From NCBI GenBank assembly GCA_045533895.1, contig JAZSIT010000026.1, forward strand, positions 1 through 27,413: DNA of 27,413 bases, read 5' to 3'. This DNA is from SFLA01 sp045533895. Lineage in GTDB: Bacteria > Bacillota > Clostridia > Oscillospirales > CAG-382. The notes below the pieces were generated by a model. That model was not told where the DNA came from. It saw only the letters and a program-made list of their open reading frames with translations, and did no database searches. Positions 1 through 7,426 of this stretch are shown one piece after another. The translations under genes were made by a program, and so were the position numbers. How positions within the stretch are numbered: the first letter of the stretch is position 1; each line of letters begins with the position of its first letter.

Positions 1-1
1 C

Positions 2-199
2 TTGTACTATCAGTCCCCCACCAACCAGATATTCCCCATATTCGAAAACAGCGTTTTGGAAAAGTTAAAAGAAAAGTATTCCTTTGAGCACATGGCTTCT
101 CTCGGTGAGAAAACGGCGGTGCGTATATGCCCCGGCTGGTCAACCAAGGAGGAAAACGTGGATATGCTGATCGCGGATATAAAAAGCTTGGTTAAATAG
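2..199 (+). CDS. Low-specificity L-threonine aldolase-like protein, C-terminal fragment
   Basis: This is the last 65 codons of a gene that enters from the left edge; the start lies outside the window. The segment SPTNQIFPIFEN, then a KYSFE stretch and the ending TAVRICPGWSTKEENVD match the C-terminal domain of PLP-dependent threonine aldolases (beta-eliminating lyase superfamily), which cleave threonine or allo-threonine to glycine and acetaldehyde. The PLP-binding lysine is upstream and cannot be checked. Codon 2-4 is TTG but reads as an internal leucine, so it should not be taken as a start. The TAG stop at 197-199 is followed nine bases later by a strong terminator, so this gene ends its transcript here. 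Another fold-type I PLP lyase is the main alternative. Confidence 0.75.
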   Translation: MYYQSPTNQIFPIFENSVLEKLKEKYSFEHMASLGEKTAVRICPGWSTKEENVDMLIADIKSLVK

Positions 200-207
200 A
201 GTTATAT

Positions 208-250
208 TCCCTGCCGTAAAAACTTACGGCAGGGAGTTTTGTATTTTTTG
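208..250 (+). terminator. Intrinsic terminator after the aldolase-like gene
   Basis: A perfect 12-bp stem (208-219 pairing with 224-235, loop 220-223, sequence AAAC) is followed by a T-rich run at 236-249. It closes the upstream gene and isolates the sigma factor transcript that starts just after it. Confidence 0.9.
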
Positions 251-283
251 TAACCAACATAATGTACTTTCTGTATATTTAAG
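249..283 (+). promoter_or_regulatory. Possible ECF-type promoter of the sigma/anti-sigma pair
   Basis: TGTAACC at 249-255 carries the AAC core common to ECF -35 elements. It is followed after about 16 bases by CTGTATATTTAAG at 271-283. No sigma-A type TTGACA/TATAAT pair is visible before the gene, so autoregulation by the encoded sigma factor is plausible. This is inference from one site. Confidence 0.3.
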
Positions 284-300
284 TGAGAGGGGTGTGAAAC

Positions 301-861
301 ATGCTTGACAAAAAAATAGTTGAACTTTACTGGCAGAGAGACGAAAAAGCAATTTCCGAAACAGACAAAAAGTACGGTGCCTACTGCCATTATATTGCAA
401 AGCGAATACTGTGCGATGAGCAAGATACCGCAGAAGCGGTAAACGATACGTATCTTAAGACATGGAACACTGTACCGCCCAACCGTCCCGACCCGTTAAA
501 GCCGTACGTTGGTATGATAAGCAGACAGACGGCAATAAATATGAGTGACAAGAAGCACGCCCAAAAGCGTGAAGGCGGCGAATATGCCGTGTCTATCGAC
601 GAATTGCAGGAATGTATACCCGATAATAACAGTGGTACAGACATTGGCGAAAGTGTTGCGCTGAAGGACGCGCTGAACCGATTTATAGCTTCTCTGTCCA
701 AGCGCGACCAAATGGTGTTTGTGAGAAGATATTGGTACGTAAGCCCTGTTGCCGAGATAGCAAAGGAATATGGGCTGACGGAAAGCAACGTAAAAGCAAT
801 TCTTGCACGCACCCGAAAAAAGCTGAAAGATATGCTGGAAAAGGAGGGCTTTGATATATGA
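301..861 (+). CDS. RNA polymerase sigma factor, sigma-70 family (ECF type)
   Basis: A 186-aa protein with the two-domain ECF layout. Region 2 spans about residues 20-85 and includes DTAEAVNDTYLKTWN (42-56). An acidic linker follows at about 95-120. Region 4 has its helix-turn-helix at about 140-176 (VAEIAKEYGLTESNVKAIL). Such factors direct core RNA polymerase to a small regulon when released from an anti-sigma factor. The start ATG is preceded by GAGAGGGG. The stop overlaps the next gene's start in an ATGA arrangement (858-861), so the two proteins are translationally coupled, the usual arrangement for a sigma factor and its membrane anti-sigma. The signal sensed is not evident. Confidence 0.88.
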   Translation: MLDKKIVELYWQRDEKAISETDKKYGAYCHYIAKRILCDEQDTAEAVNDTYLKTWNTVPPNRPDPLKPYVGMISRQTAINMSDKKHAQKREGGEYAVSIDELQECIPDNNSGTDIGESVALKDALNRFIASLSKRDQMVFVRRYWYVSPVAEIAKEYGLTESNVKAILARTRKKLKDMLEKEGFDI

Positions 862-2105
862 ACAGCAAAAACATTTTTGATGCTTTGAGCGGAATTGACA
901 GCCGTTTTATTACCCAAGCCGCTCCCGGACAGGCGAAAAAGAGCTTTTACAAAAGAATATTAATTGCCGCGGCGGCTTGTATTTGCTTGTTTGCGGTGGT
1001 ATTCGCAACTGTTTCGCCCTATCGGATATATACTCCCACAGCAAGCAACGTTGAAAAAATGTTCGGTGTAACCGACAGCACCAACAGATACACGGAGGTG
1101 CGTACAAAGGATATTTCCCTTTTGGTCACCGAAAGTCTTCCGACAGAAAAATATCTTCCCGTATATAAGCTTAATATTCCGTCAGTAACCAAAAAGGAGT
1201 TTGAACAATACATAGAAGATACTCTGCCCGCTTTACAAAAGCTTTACGAAATAACCGTAACCGATTACACAATCAAGAAAACCGGTTACGGTGACGGAAC
1301 ATCAAGATACAGCGCGGTAATAAAGGACGAAAACAAAAGGCTTTCCTTTAGCGGAGACGAAAATATTTCATATTATTTCAGCAAAAACACACTGTATGAC
1401 GGAATGACTGTAAACGGCTCTTCCGTAACTTTTCCCACCGAAAGCGGTGACGGAGAGATAAAAGATGAAATATCTCAAACGGTGTCTTATCTGAACAAGC
1501 TGTTCGGCAAAAACTACGGTGATATGCGAATAAACAGAGAATATGCTTATGATCTTACTGCCTTGGAGGGAATAACCGTATATCTTTATAATGCCGACGA
1601 GGAGAACGAAACTGCCGCAAGTATTCTGAAAAACACATCTCCCTGCTGTGCGGATTATATCACCCTCAAGTTTGAAAAGTCATTTTCCGGCAAAGAAATG
1701 TATCTTAAATCTGTAAATTACACAGAGACACCCGACCGTTGGAACAAAACAATTAAAAAATCCGCACGGGGAAAGACCGTATCCCCTGAACAAGCAGAGG
1801 AATTGCTTGAAAAAGGATACGTTTTCGGCGGACACGTTTGCACTCTCTGTATGTCCGCGCAGGATAGGGTTGATTTTTCCGATTACGATACTGTAGGATT
1901 CGAATACGTAATTGGCGCGGATATGTCGGTAATACCCTTTTATACTTTTTATAAGTATCTGCATACCGACGAAATGGGAATTGAAACCTATGCAAAGACC
2001 TATGTTCCGGCAATAGAAATAACCGGCTGGGACGAATACTTCCAAAACAGTGAAAAACGCCACGGCAGTTTTTCCAATACCGTCTATGACGAAGTGTCAG
2101 AATAA
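858..2105 (+). CDS. Single-pass membrane protein, probable anti-sigma factor
   Basis: A 415-aa protein with a short cytoplasmic N-terminus containing ALSGIDSRFI (9-18), a segment style common to clostridial ECF-associated anti-sigma proteins. One transmembrane segment lies at about 33-51, and a roughly 360-residue region is predicted to be outside the cell. The C-terminal third contains a compact conserved-looking block, GYVFGGHVCTLC (320-331), with a CxxC pair at 328 and 331. The start overlaps the sigma stop by four bases. The role is inferred from coupling and topology: the N-terminal tail would hold the sigma factor and the external domain would sense an envelope signal. I do not recognise a named family for the external domain, and the protein is longer than typical anti-sigma factors. 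Confidence 0.7.
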   Translation: MNSKNIFDALSGIDSRFITQAAPGQAKKSFYKRILIAAAACICLFAVVFATVSPYRIYTPTASNVEKMFGVTDSTNRYTEVRTKDISLLVTESLPTEKYLPVYKLNIPSVTKKEFEQYIEDTLPALQKLYEITVTDYTIKKTGYGDGTSRYSAVIKDENKRLSFSGDENISYYFSKNTLYDGMTVNGSSVTFPTESGDGEIKDEISQTVSYLNKLFGKNYGDMRINREYAYDLTALEGITVYLYNADEENETAASILKNTSPCCADYITLKFEKSFSGKEMYLKSVNYTETPDRWNKTIKKSARGKTVSPEQAEELLEKGYVFGGHVCTLCMSAQDRVDFSDYDTVGFEYVIGADMSVIPFYTFYKYLHTDEMGIETYAKTYVPAIEITGWDEYFQNSEKRHGSFSNTVYDEVSE

Positions 2106-2124
2106 CACATAGTAAAACAGCAAC

Positions 2125-2154
2125 AAAAAACCGCCGAAAGCATCGGCGGTTTTT
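2125..2154. terminator. Bidirectional intrinsic terminator between two sigma-factor units
   Basis: A GC core CCGCCGA (2131-2137) pairs with TCGGCGG (2143-2149) across a 5-base loop. A and T runs at 2126-2130 and 2150-2154 flank it, giving a T tract in both directions. It serves the plus-strand anti-sigma gene and the minus-strand winged-helix gene, which converge here. Confidence 0.85.
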
Positions 2155-2177
2155 GCGTTGGAAAAACACAGGCTGGT

Positions 2178-2384
2178 TTATAAAAGATAATATTTTCCGT
2201 CTGCGGTTTTCTTTATAATACCTTTTTTAATCATTCTTTCGGTAACTCCGGGAAAGATGTTTGGGTTTATTATGCCCGCTTCTGCCAATGTCTTTGCGGT
2301 TTCTGCCGATACTGCACCGCAGTTACGCAATTTCTTGACTATTGCTTTTCTTCTGATGAGGGGAATCGGTGGGACAAAGATCAT
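2178..2384 (-). CDS. Small winged-helix-like protein, 68 aa, downstream of an ECF-like sigma gene
   Basis: The start is placed at ATG 2384-2382 because GGAGG lies eight bases upstream at 2393-2397. A longer reading frame from 2453 has no such site and overlaps the sigma gene. The protein is basic. Its pattern AIVKKLRNCGAVSAETAKTLAE followed by ERMIKKGIIKKTADGKYYL resembles a small winged helix, with a recognition helix and then a beta wing ending in GKYYL. It begins 41 bases after the stop of the larger sigma-factor gene and shares its terminator, so the two are probably co-transcribed. It may assist or modulate that sigma factor, but this is inference from context; no named family was recognised. 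Confidence 0.65.
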   Translation of the reverse strand: MIFVPPIPLIRRKAIVKKLRNCGAVSAETAKTLAEAGIINPNIFPGVTERMIKKGIIKKTADGKYYLL

Positions 2385-2425
2385 ATTACTAACCTCCGTA
2401 TAAGCGTTTTTCTTGGGGTAATTTT

Positions 2426-4036
2426 TTACTCTGTTGCAAAAAGGCTGAGCCACGTTTTGTTATTCTCGTCAGGCGCAGAAAGCAGACCGCGTTTTTCCGC
2501 TTCAAACAAGCTGCATGTGACCAAAAAGTTAAGTCCGTTTGTGAGGAAGTTGCCCATCTGCCAGTGGAGGTGAGCAGGAACGGTCTTTTCATATTCGGCG
2601 CGGATTATACTGTAGGCTTTGTGAACGAGAGGAAGCAATTCCGGACCTATTTCTGCTCCAAAATCAACAAGCTCTTTGTATTCCTTGCGGTTTATATAGT
2701 AATAGTTTTGCGCGTATCCTGTTTCTGTTTTAACAAAAAGCTTTTTCTCAAGAGCGATACTAAACAGGTATTTTTGTTCATCGTTTAATTCGGAAATATT
2801 TACGTTTCCTTTTATTATCTCTCTGCAGAGCTGAAACACTCCTTCAGGTATGGCGAAAAATACAGAGCTATCCGCATTGTTCCACCAATGATAAAAGCCT
2901 TGAACGTTAGCGGTAGTGCTTTTGTGCACCGGTCCGTCGAATGCATGATATTTTTCTCTCTGCATTTTTTCTGCCATATACATCCCGCTGTCATAACCCA
3001 AGGCTATCCATTTTCCGCCGTTGGGGCGCAGAGGAATATCGTCGTACTTTACGGTTATTTTATTGGCATGGGTATAAAATCCTATCTGGATTTCGGGCAG
3101 TATGTGGAGATATACCCACATAAGACGATTCCATTCGAACCCTGCGGTATTAAATCGTTTTTCTAAAAGAATATCCTTTTTGGATTCAAGAAAAATTATG
3201 AGCTTTTCAAAAAAATCAGGGAAGCATTCTTCATATATCTTATTTGCAAGAGCTAAATTATTACCCGGAAGAATGACAAAATCCGTTTGATATTTTCCCT
3301 TGGAAACTTCTTTCATTAACTGGTTTTGTACCAAATACTCTACTTCATCCTCAATATAGGGAGCGGATATACCCAATTCCTCGCAAAGCTCGGATATGGT
3401 AAGCGGCTGTTTGTATGCGGCAAGCAGAATATTCTGTGCAGATTTTCTCTTTGCGCAAGACATAGGCTCGTAATCTGCACCGAACTGACCCGTACAAGAC
3501 ATGAAAAGTGAGCCGGGACGGTAGCTTTTTTCACCGTAATCTCTCATTGTATTTATTCCTTTCTCGATAGCTGTTCTCGCATCGTGAAGCCACCATTTGA
3601 CAGTACCGACACTTTTGCCCAGATTACTTGCTATCTCCTCGCAGGACAGTCCATCAAAATAATGCATTACAATAGCCCTTCGGTAGTTGCCGGACATAAG
3701 CGAAAGCTCACGCCGCAAAAGCCTCTTTTGCTCTTCAAGAATATATTCAGCTTCGGGGTCGTCTGTCGAGACCAGGTTTTCGGGAAGATAAAGAGTATCG
3801 CCGTGCTTCTTTTTGCGAAGCAGATTGAAAAACATGTGGTTGGAAACGCTCCATACAAAGGCATTAAGGTTTTCGATTTGTTTGCCCGAGTTTATGGATT
3901 TAACAACTTCAAGACAAATATCCTGTGCGAGATCCTCCGCATCTGACACGTCGTTCATTTTAAGCCTGCAAAAGCCGTATATTTTGGGTAGCATTTCTTT
4001 TTCAAATGCATGCAAAAGATATTCTTTTTCTGTCAA
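2426..4036 (-). CDS. ECF-type sigma factor with a long C-terminal extension
   Basis: The start is TTG at 4036-4034 with GAGGTG seven bases upstream; the only nearby upstream ATG runs into a stop in its own frame. Of 536 residues, the first 165 or so form a normal ECF sigma factor: region 2 at about 10-75 (DVSDAEDLAQDICLEVV, 29-45) and region 4 at about 105-160 (GLSCEEIASNLGKSVGTVKWWL, 129-150). A linker with Cys181 and Cys194 follows. A second winged helix lies at about 195-250 (PLTISELCEELGISAPYIED, 211-230). Then come about 285 residues rich in aromatic residues that I cannot assign. ECF factors with C-terminal extensions often use them in place of an anti-sigma factor; no membrane anti-sigma is encoded here, which fits. 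An IS or phage origin is not suggested by the neighbours. Confidence 0.8.
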   Translation of the reverse strand: MTEKEYLLHAFEKEMLPKIYGFCRLKMNDVSDAEDLAQDICLEVVKSINSGKQIENLNAFVWSVSNHMFFNLLRKKKHGDTLYLPENLVSTDDPEAEYILEEQKRLLRRELSLMSGNYRRAIVMHYFDGLSCEEIASNLGKSVGTVKWWLHDARTAIEKGINTMRDYGEKSYRPGSLFMSCTGQFGADYEPMSCAKRKSAQNILLAAYKQPLTISELCEELGISAPYIEDEVEYLVQNQLMKEVSKGKYQTDFVILPGNNLALANKIYEECFPDFFEKLIIFLESKKDILLEKRFNTAGFEWNRLMWVYLHILPEIQIGFYTHANKITVKYDDIPLRPNGGKWIALGYDSGMYMAEKMQREKYHAFDGPVHKSTTANVQGFYHWWNNADSSVFFAIPEGVFQLCREIIKGNVNISELNDEQKYLFSIALEKKLFVKTETGYAQNYYYINRKEYKELVDFGAEIGPELLPLVHKAYSIIRAEYEKTVPAHLHWQMGNFLTNGLNFLVTCSLFEAEKRGLLSAPDENNKTWLSLFATE

Positions 4037-4066
4037 GGCGCTTCACCTCGCTTTCATTTGGTGTTT

Positions 4067-4078
4067 ACAACATGTTGT
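4067..4078. promoter_or_regulatory. 12-bp perfect palindrome in the 5' leader of the long sigma gene
   Basis: ACAACATGTTGT is a perfect inverted repeat 31 bases upstream of the TTG start. It sits between the putative promoter and the ribosome binding site, where an operator would lie. Twelve bases in an AT-rich leader could be chance. Confidence 0.3.
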
Positions 4079-4080
4079 TT

Positions 4081-4113
4081 CGTCTATTAAGTAACCGAAA
4101 AAGGAAAAGGGTT
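4081..4113 (-). promoter_or_regulatory. Possible ECF-type promoter of the long sigma gene
   Basis: On the minus strand, an AACCC element (4109-4113) is followed by a pyrimidine-rich spacer and then CGGTTACTTAATAGACG (4081-4097). The AAC core followed by a C/T-rich spacer is typical of ECF promoters. No TTGACA/TATAAT pair was seen. Autoregulation is therefore possible but unproven. Confidence 0.3.
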
Positions 4114-4142
4114 GGAAATTTTTTATATTTTTTATAAAAGCT

Positions 4143-4165
4143 AACCGCCGAAGTTTTCGGCGGTT
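4143..4165 (-). terminator. Terminator after walJ
   Basis: A 10-bp stem AACCGCCGAA/TTCGGCGGTT (4143-4152 with 4156-4165, loop 4153-4155) lies four bases beyond the minus-strand stop codon. It is followed on that strand by a modest T-rich stretch. It ends the FkbM-galK-walJ operon. Confidence 0.75.
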
Positions 4166-4169
4166 TCGT

Positions 4170-4964
4170 TTATTCCTTCACATTCATTATTTCGCAGACT
4201 CCGTCGGGCGGGGCGACGCGGAGAATTACTTCCTCCCCTACTCTTATACCGCTTCCGGCAAGAGTTCCGCGTGCGGCGGTGAGGGCAAGGGGCGGGCGGT
4301 TGTTTTCTTCGCTTAAATGGGCAAGTACAATACGCTTGGTGCCGCTATTTACAAGACGGCAGAGAAGCTGACCGCAATCACAATTGGAAAGATGGCCGTA
4401 ATCCGAAAGAATGCGGTTTTTAAGCGTTCTGGGATAGGGGCCGTCCTCCAGCAATTCAAGATCGTGGTTGGATTCCACCACCACGCTGTCTGCACCGCAA
4501 AGAGCATCCCACACTTGGTCACTGATATGACCGATATCGGTTGCATAACCGATAACACCGTCCGGAGTGGTTATGCGGAAGCAGACCGATCCCTGGCTAT
4601 CATGAGGGGTGGCGTAGGCGGTAACGGCAGTATCTGCAAGATTAACGGTGTTGCCCGGCTCATTTTCGCAAAGAAAGGGAGATACATCGGGCATATTTTT
4701 CTTTATGTAGCGCCCACAGAGATATGGCGCATACACGGGAATTCCGTGTTTTTTACTTATAACAGCAAGACCCTTTATATGGTCTGTATGCTCGTGAGTG
4801 ACAAAAATAGCAGAGATGTTTTTAATGTCCGTACCGATACCCGCAAGTGCATCGGTTATCCGCTTGGCGGAAACGCCAGCATCGATAAGAAACTCATCTC
4901 TGCCCGAGCGGATATATGTGCAGTTTCCTTTTGAGGAGGAAAAGAGAGTACAAGCAAAAACCAT
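4170..4964 (-). CDS. walJ: WalJ (YycJ)-type MBL-fold metallo-hydrolase
   Basis: A 264-aa metallo-beta-lactamase-fold protein. The metal-binding motif HEHTDH is at 57-62, and further ligand-region segments TPHDSQGS, GYATDIGHISD and NHDLELL follow. The N-terminus (CTLFSSSKGNCTYI...FLIDAGVSAKRI) matches the YycJ/WalJ branch, which in Bacillus relatives sits with the walRK cell-wall regulon and influences coordination of cell division with DNA replication. Catalytic substrate is uncertain for the family. It starts three bases after the stop of the galactokinase-family gene, with GAGG upstream inside that gene's end, so it is the last gene of a three-gene operon. Here it lies away from any walRK genes, at least within the window. 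Confidence 0.85.
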   Translation of the reverse strand: MVFACTLFSSSKGNCTYIRSGRDEFLIDAGVSAKRITDALAGIGTDIKNISAIFVTHEHTDHIKGLAVISKKHGIPVYAPYLCGRYIKKNMPDVSPFLCENEPGNTVNLADTAVTAYATPHDSQGSVCFRITTPDGVIGYATDIGHISDQVWDALCGADSVVVESNHDLELLEDGPYPRTLKNRILSDYGHLSNCDCGQLLCRLVNSGTKRIVLAHLSEENNRPPLALTAARGTLAGSGIRVGEEVILRVAPPDGVCEIMNVKE

Positions 4965-4967
4965 ATT

Positions 4968-6248
4968 TTACTTTGCCTCTGTAATCTCGTCGCCACTTAT
5001 GCAAGCGGCGCCGTAAGGACGGATATTAAGGAACATACAGCTTCCCTCACCGAATACGCGCTCCATTTTTTCGCGGTATTCTTCCTTGCGGGAAAGAGGG
5101 AGATAGGTCTGTATGGTGCCTGCAAATCCGCCGCCGTGAACGCGGCAGACAAGACCCATACGCTCGGTAAGACAAAGGGCGAGAGAAAGTCCCTGCTCGG
5201 ACACGTTCTTGTTTGTATACACGTTCTGCAGGAAGCGGAAGGAAGAATTACCCGAAGCGGTTACAAAGCGGAAATATCCCTCGGTATCGCCTTTTTCAAG
5301 ACATTCAACAGCGCCGTCAACTCTGGAATTTTCCTCAAAATAATGCATTGCGCGCATAATAGCTCTGTCGCCCACGTTGGCGCGAAGATAAGCTATACGG
5401 GACACAAACTCGTCCTCATTCACCTGACGGAGAGTCTTTTTACCCATAAGGGTTGCGCAGGAAAGCATTTCCGCAGGAACAGAAGCGTAATCATCGGTAA
5501 GATCGGCATGATTGCCGCCGGTATTAACAATACAAAGAACGGTATCGCCAAGATCGGGAGTGATCTTGCGGAGGACTGCCTCCTCGCCGCCGAAATCAAT
5601 ATACGAACATCCGCCGGAAGCGCAGGCTGTCTGGTCCATAAGTCCGCAAGGCTTGCCAAAGTACACGTTTTCCGCATATTTTCCTGCCATTGCAAGGAAA
5701 AGAGGAGAAAACTTATTATCGTTATACATTATATTAAGCATATTTCCGCACATAACTTCAAATGCGGCGGAGGAGGATATACCGCTTCCCGTAAGCACAT
5801 CGCTGGTGGTGCAGGCGCGTATTCCGCCCAGACTGCCGCCGTGTGACTTAAAATAATCGCACACGCCGGAAATTACGGAAGAAGAGCTTCCCTTCTTCGC
5901 CTTTGCGGGGTCAATATCTTCGAGAGACACCACATCCTCGCGGTAGCCTTCGGACTTGATACGTATAAAGTTATCCTCGGCTTTAGCGGCGAGGGCTATT
6001 ATATCAATATCCACTGCGGCGGCGAGAACTCTGCCGTTGTTATGGTCGGTATGGTTGCCCAGCAGCTCGGTTCTGCCGGGAACCGAGAGCATATACACCT
6101 CGCTGTCCCCGTAAAGAGAAAGAAAACTGTTGGCAAGGGATAGCCAGCGTTCACGTTGGGAAGCAACTCTGTTTTTTCCGTAAAGAGATGTAAAAGCTTT
6201 ATCGCATCCGCCGGATGTTATATAGTTTATAGTCTGTGTAACTGTCAT
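4968..6248 (-). CDS. galK: Galactokinase-family sugar kinase (GHMP superfamily)
   Basis: The start is ATG 6248-6246, with GGAGG seven bases upstream (6256-6260); an in-frame TTG two codons earlier lies too close to that site. The 426-aa protein has the three GHMP kinase motifs in order: PGRTELLGNHTDHNNG (57-72), the phosphate-binding LTGSGISSSAAFE (152-164) and HGGGFAGT (about 371-378). GLMDQ (202-206) supplies the catalytic aspartate at 205. Galactokinases phosphorylate alpha-D-galactose at O1 in the Leloir pathway. In the first motif the usual glutamate of GEHTDY is asparagine, and Tyr is His, in the sugar-binding loop. The substrate may therefore be galactose or a related hexose. No galT or galE lies nearby. 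It sits between an FkbM methyltransferase and walJ. Confidence 0.82.
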   Translation of the reverse strand: MTVTQTINYITSGGCDKAFTSLYGKNRVASQRERWLSLANSFLSLYGDSEVYMLSVPGRTELLGNHTDHNNGRVLAAAVDIDIIALAAKAEDNFIRIKSEGYREDVVSLEDIDPAKAKKGSSSSVISGVCDYFKSHGGSLGGIRACTTSDVLTGSGISSSAAFEVMCGNMLNIMYNDNKFSPLFLAMAGKYAENVYFGKPCGLMDQTACASGGCSYIDFGGEEAVLRKITPDLGDTVLCIVNTGGNHADLTDDYASVPAEMLSCATLMGKKTLRQVNEDEFVSRIAYLRANVGDRAIMRAMHYFEENSRVDGAVECLEKGDTEGYFRFVTASGNSSFRFLQNVYTNKNVSEQGLSLALCLTERMGLVCRVHGGGFAGTIQTYLPLSRKEEYREKMERVFGEGSCMFLNIRPYGAACISGDEITEAK

Positions 6249-6278
6249 AATCAAACCTCCGAATAATCGTCTGTATTT

Positions 6279-7316
6279 TTACGGCATACAGAAAACCGAT
6301 ATATCCCACATGGGAACGTACTCTTTTTTTCTGATGTATAGTTTATACTTAGGGTCTGTGCGATGGATAAGAAGGGGCAATTCCCAAAGGTCGCCCGTGC
6401 GGTGATATAGGGACACGTTTAACGCAGGACGGCAACGCCAGATAACGTTTGCTCCCCCTGCCAGTACATCGCGCTCGTCCCCTTCCGCATCTATCTTAAT
6501 ACAGCCTACATCCTCATTTAATGCCATATCATCGATACTTTTAACAGGGATAACAATATTCCCCTTTCCCGTAGAGGAGGACCTGCCGCCTCCGCCGGTA
6601 AACAGCGTTTCGCCGTCTTTGCGCCCTGCGGCGGCGTTATATGCGGTTATGCAGGGGATATCCCGTTTAAGCAATTTGTTAAAGGAACGGGTATCCGGCT
6701 CAAAGCAGATTATTTTTTTAACGTCGGGCACGGCATCGTAATACTCCTGCGCCGTATCGCCGTTGTATGCACCCACATCGATATACGTGCCGTCTGAACG
6801 AAAATATCCGTCAGGCGGAATATCGTCGCCTTCTTTATATTTAAGGTACTTTATATCACCCGTAATACAGTATGCCATAGCGCGGCGGTAAATATCCCGT
6901 GAAATATCGTCTGCAAGCAAGGAATACACTTTTTCTATATCACTGCGATTAGCCAGAACAGTCTGTTTATCGGTAACGCCGTCGCCGCATACCGCCATAT
7001 AGGGTGTATACAGATAGTGGTTTGCGGTAACTCGTTCAAGAATATCGGCTTTTCTGCCCTCCAAAGCAAAGCTGAGCACAGCATTAAAATCGCCGTACAA
7101 TTCCTCAGCCTCAGACAGCGACAGCACCTTATACCCCAAAAAGGAATGTCCGCGTACAAAGCCATCGGATGCGAAAACGCCCGTGATCTCTATGCCTCGT
7201 GAGGTAAGCAGGCTGTAAGCCTTCTCACCACCGTTGCCCATTCCGTAAAGCAGCACCTTCTTGCCGGAGGTAAAAAGATATTCAATTCCGTCTGTAAGAG
7301 AAAAAATATCATTCAT
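6279..7316 (-). CDS. FkbM-family methyltransferase with N-terminal Rossmann-like domain
   Basis: A 345-aa, two-domain protein. Residues 20-85 hold a Rossmann-like nucleotide-binding domain (VLLYGMGNGGEKAYSLL, 21-37, then GVFASD), of the kind fused to sugar- or lipid-modifying enzymes. Residues 170-340 form a SAM-dependent FkbM methyltransferase: YIDVGAYNGDT (178-188) as motif I, FEPDT (205-209) for the ribose-binding acid, and IKIDAEGDE (273-281). FkbM enzymes O-methylate sugars, lipids or polyketides; the substrate cannot be told here. The start has GGAGG about ten bases upstream. It is the first gene of a minus-strand operon with the galactokinase-family gene about 30 bases downstream, which hints at glycan or sugar metabolism. 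Confidence 0.8.
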   Translation of the reverse strand: MNDIFSLTDGIEYLFTSGKKVLLYGMGNGGEKAYSLLTSRGIEITGVFASDGFVRGHSFLGYKVLSLSEAEELYGDFNAVLSFALEGRKADILERVTANHYLYTPYMAVCGDGVTDKQTVLANRSDIEKVYSLLADDISRDIYRRAMAYCITGDIKYLKYKEGDDIPPDGYFRSDGTYIDVGAYNGDTAQEYYDAVPDVKKIICFEPDTRSFNKLLKRDIPCITAYNAAAGRKDGETLFTGGGGRSSSTGKGNIVIPVKSIDDMALNEDVGCIKIDAEGDERDVLAGGANVIWRCRPALNVSLYHRTGDLWELPLLIHRTDPKYKLYIRKKEYVPMWDISVFCMP

Positions 7317-7341
7317 AGCATCTGCACCTCCGTTTCAGGTT

Positions 7342-7397
7342 ATTCTAACATATTTTTTGAAAAAAGGGTAGTATTTTAAGCAAAATAATGTTAGAAT
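7342..7397. promoter_or_regulatory. Divergent promoter region with mirrored extended -10 elements
   Basis: A perfect 10-bp inverted repeat, ATTCTAACAT (7342-7351) and ATGTTAGAAT (7388-7397), frames a 36-base AT-rich centre. Each arm reads outward as TGTTAGAAT, an extended -10 element (TGn-TAGAAT). One serves the minus-strand FkbM operon and the other the plus-strand peptidase operon. No convincing -35 boxes are seen on either side. The repeat could also be a regulator's double operator. Confidence 0.5.
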
Positions 7398-7426
7398 ATC
7401 TTTGAATTTTCAAGGAGGCGAAATAT

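Noticed and set aside
4067..4078. ACAACATGTTGT palindrome as a firm operator
   Set aside because: Listed only as a possible site; a single 12-bp palindrome in an AT-rich leader is not enough evidence of regulator binding.
2125..4165. Similar CCGCCGA hairpins on both sides of the extended sigma unit, as ends of a mobile element
   Set aside because: Both fit intrinsic terminators placed right after stop codons; no target duplication, transposase or integrase is present, and the similarity is limited to a short GC stem common among terminators.
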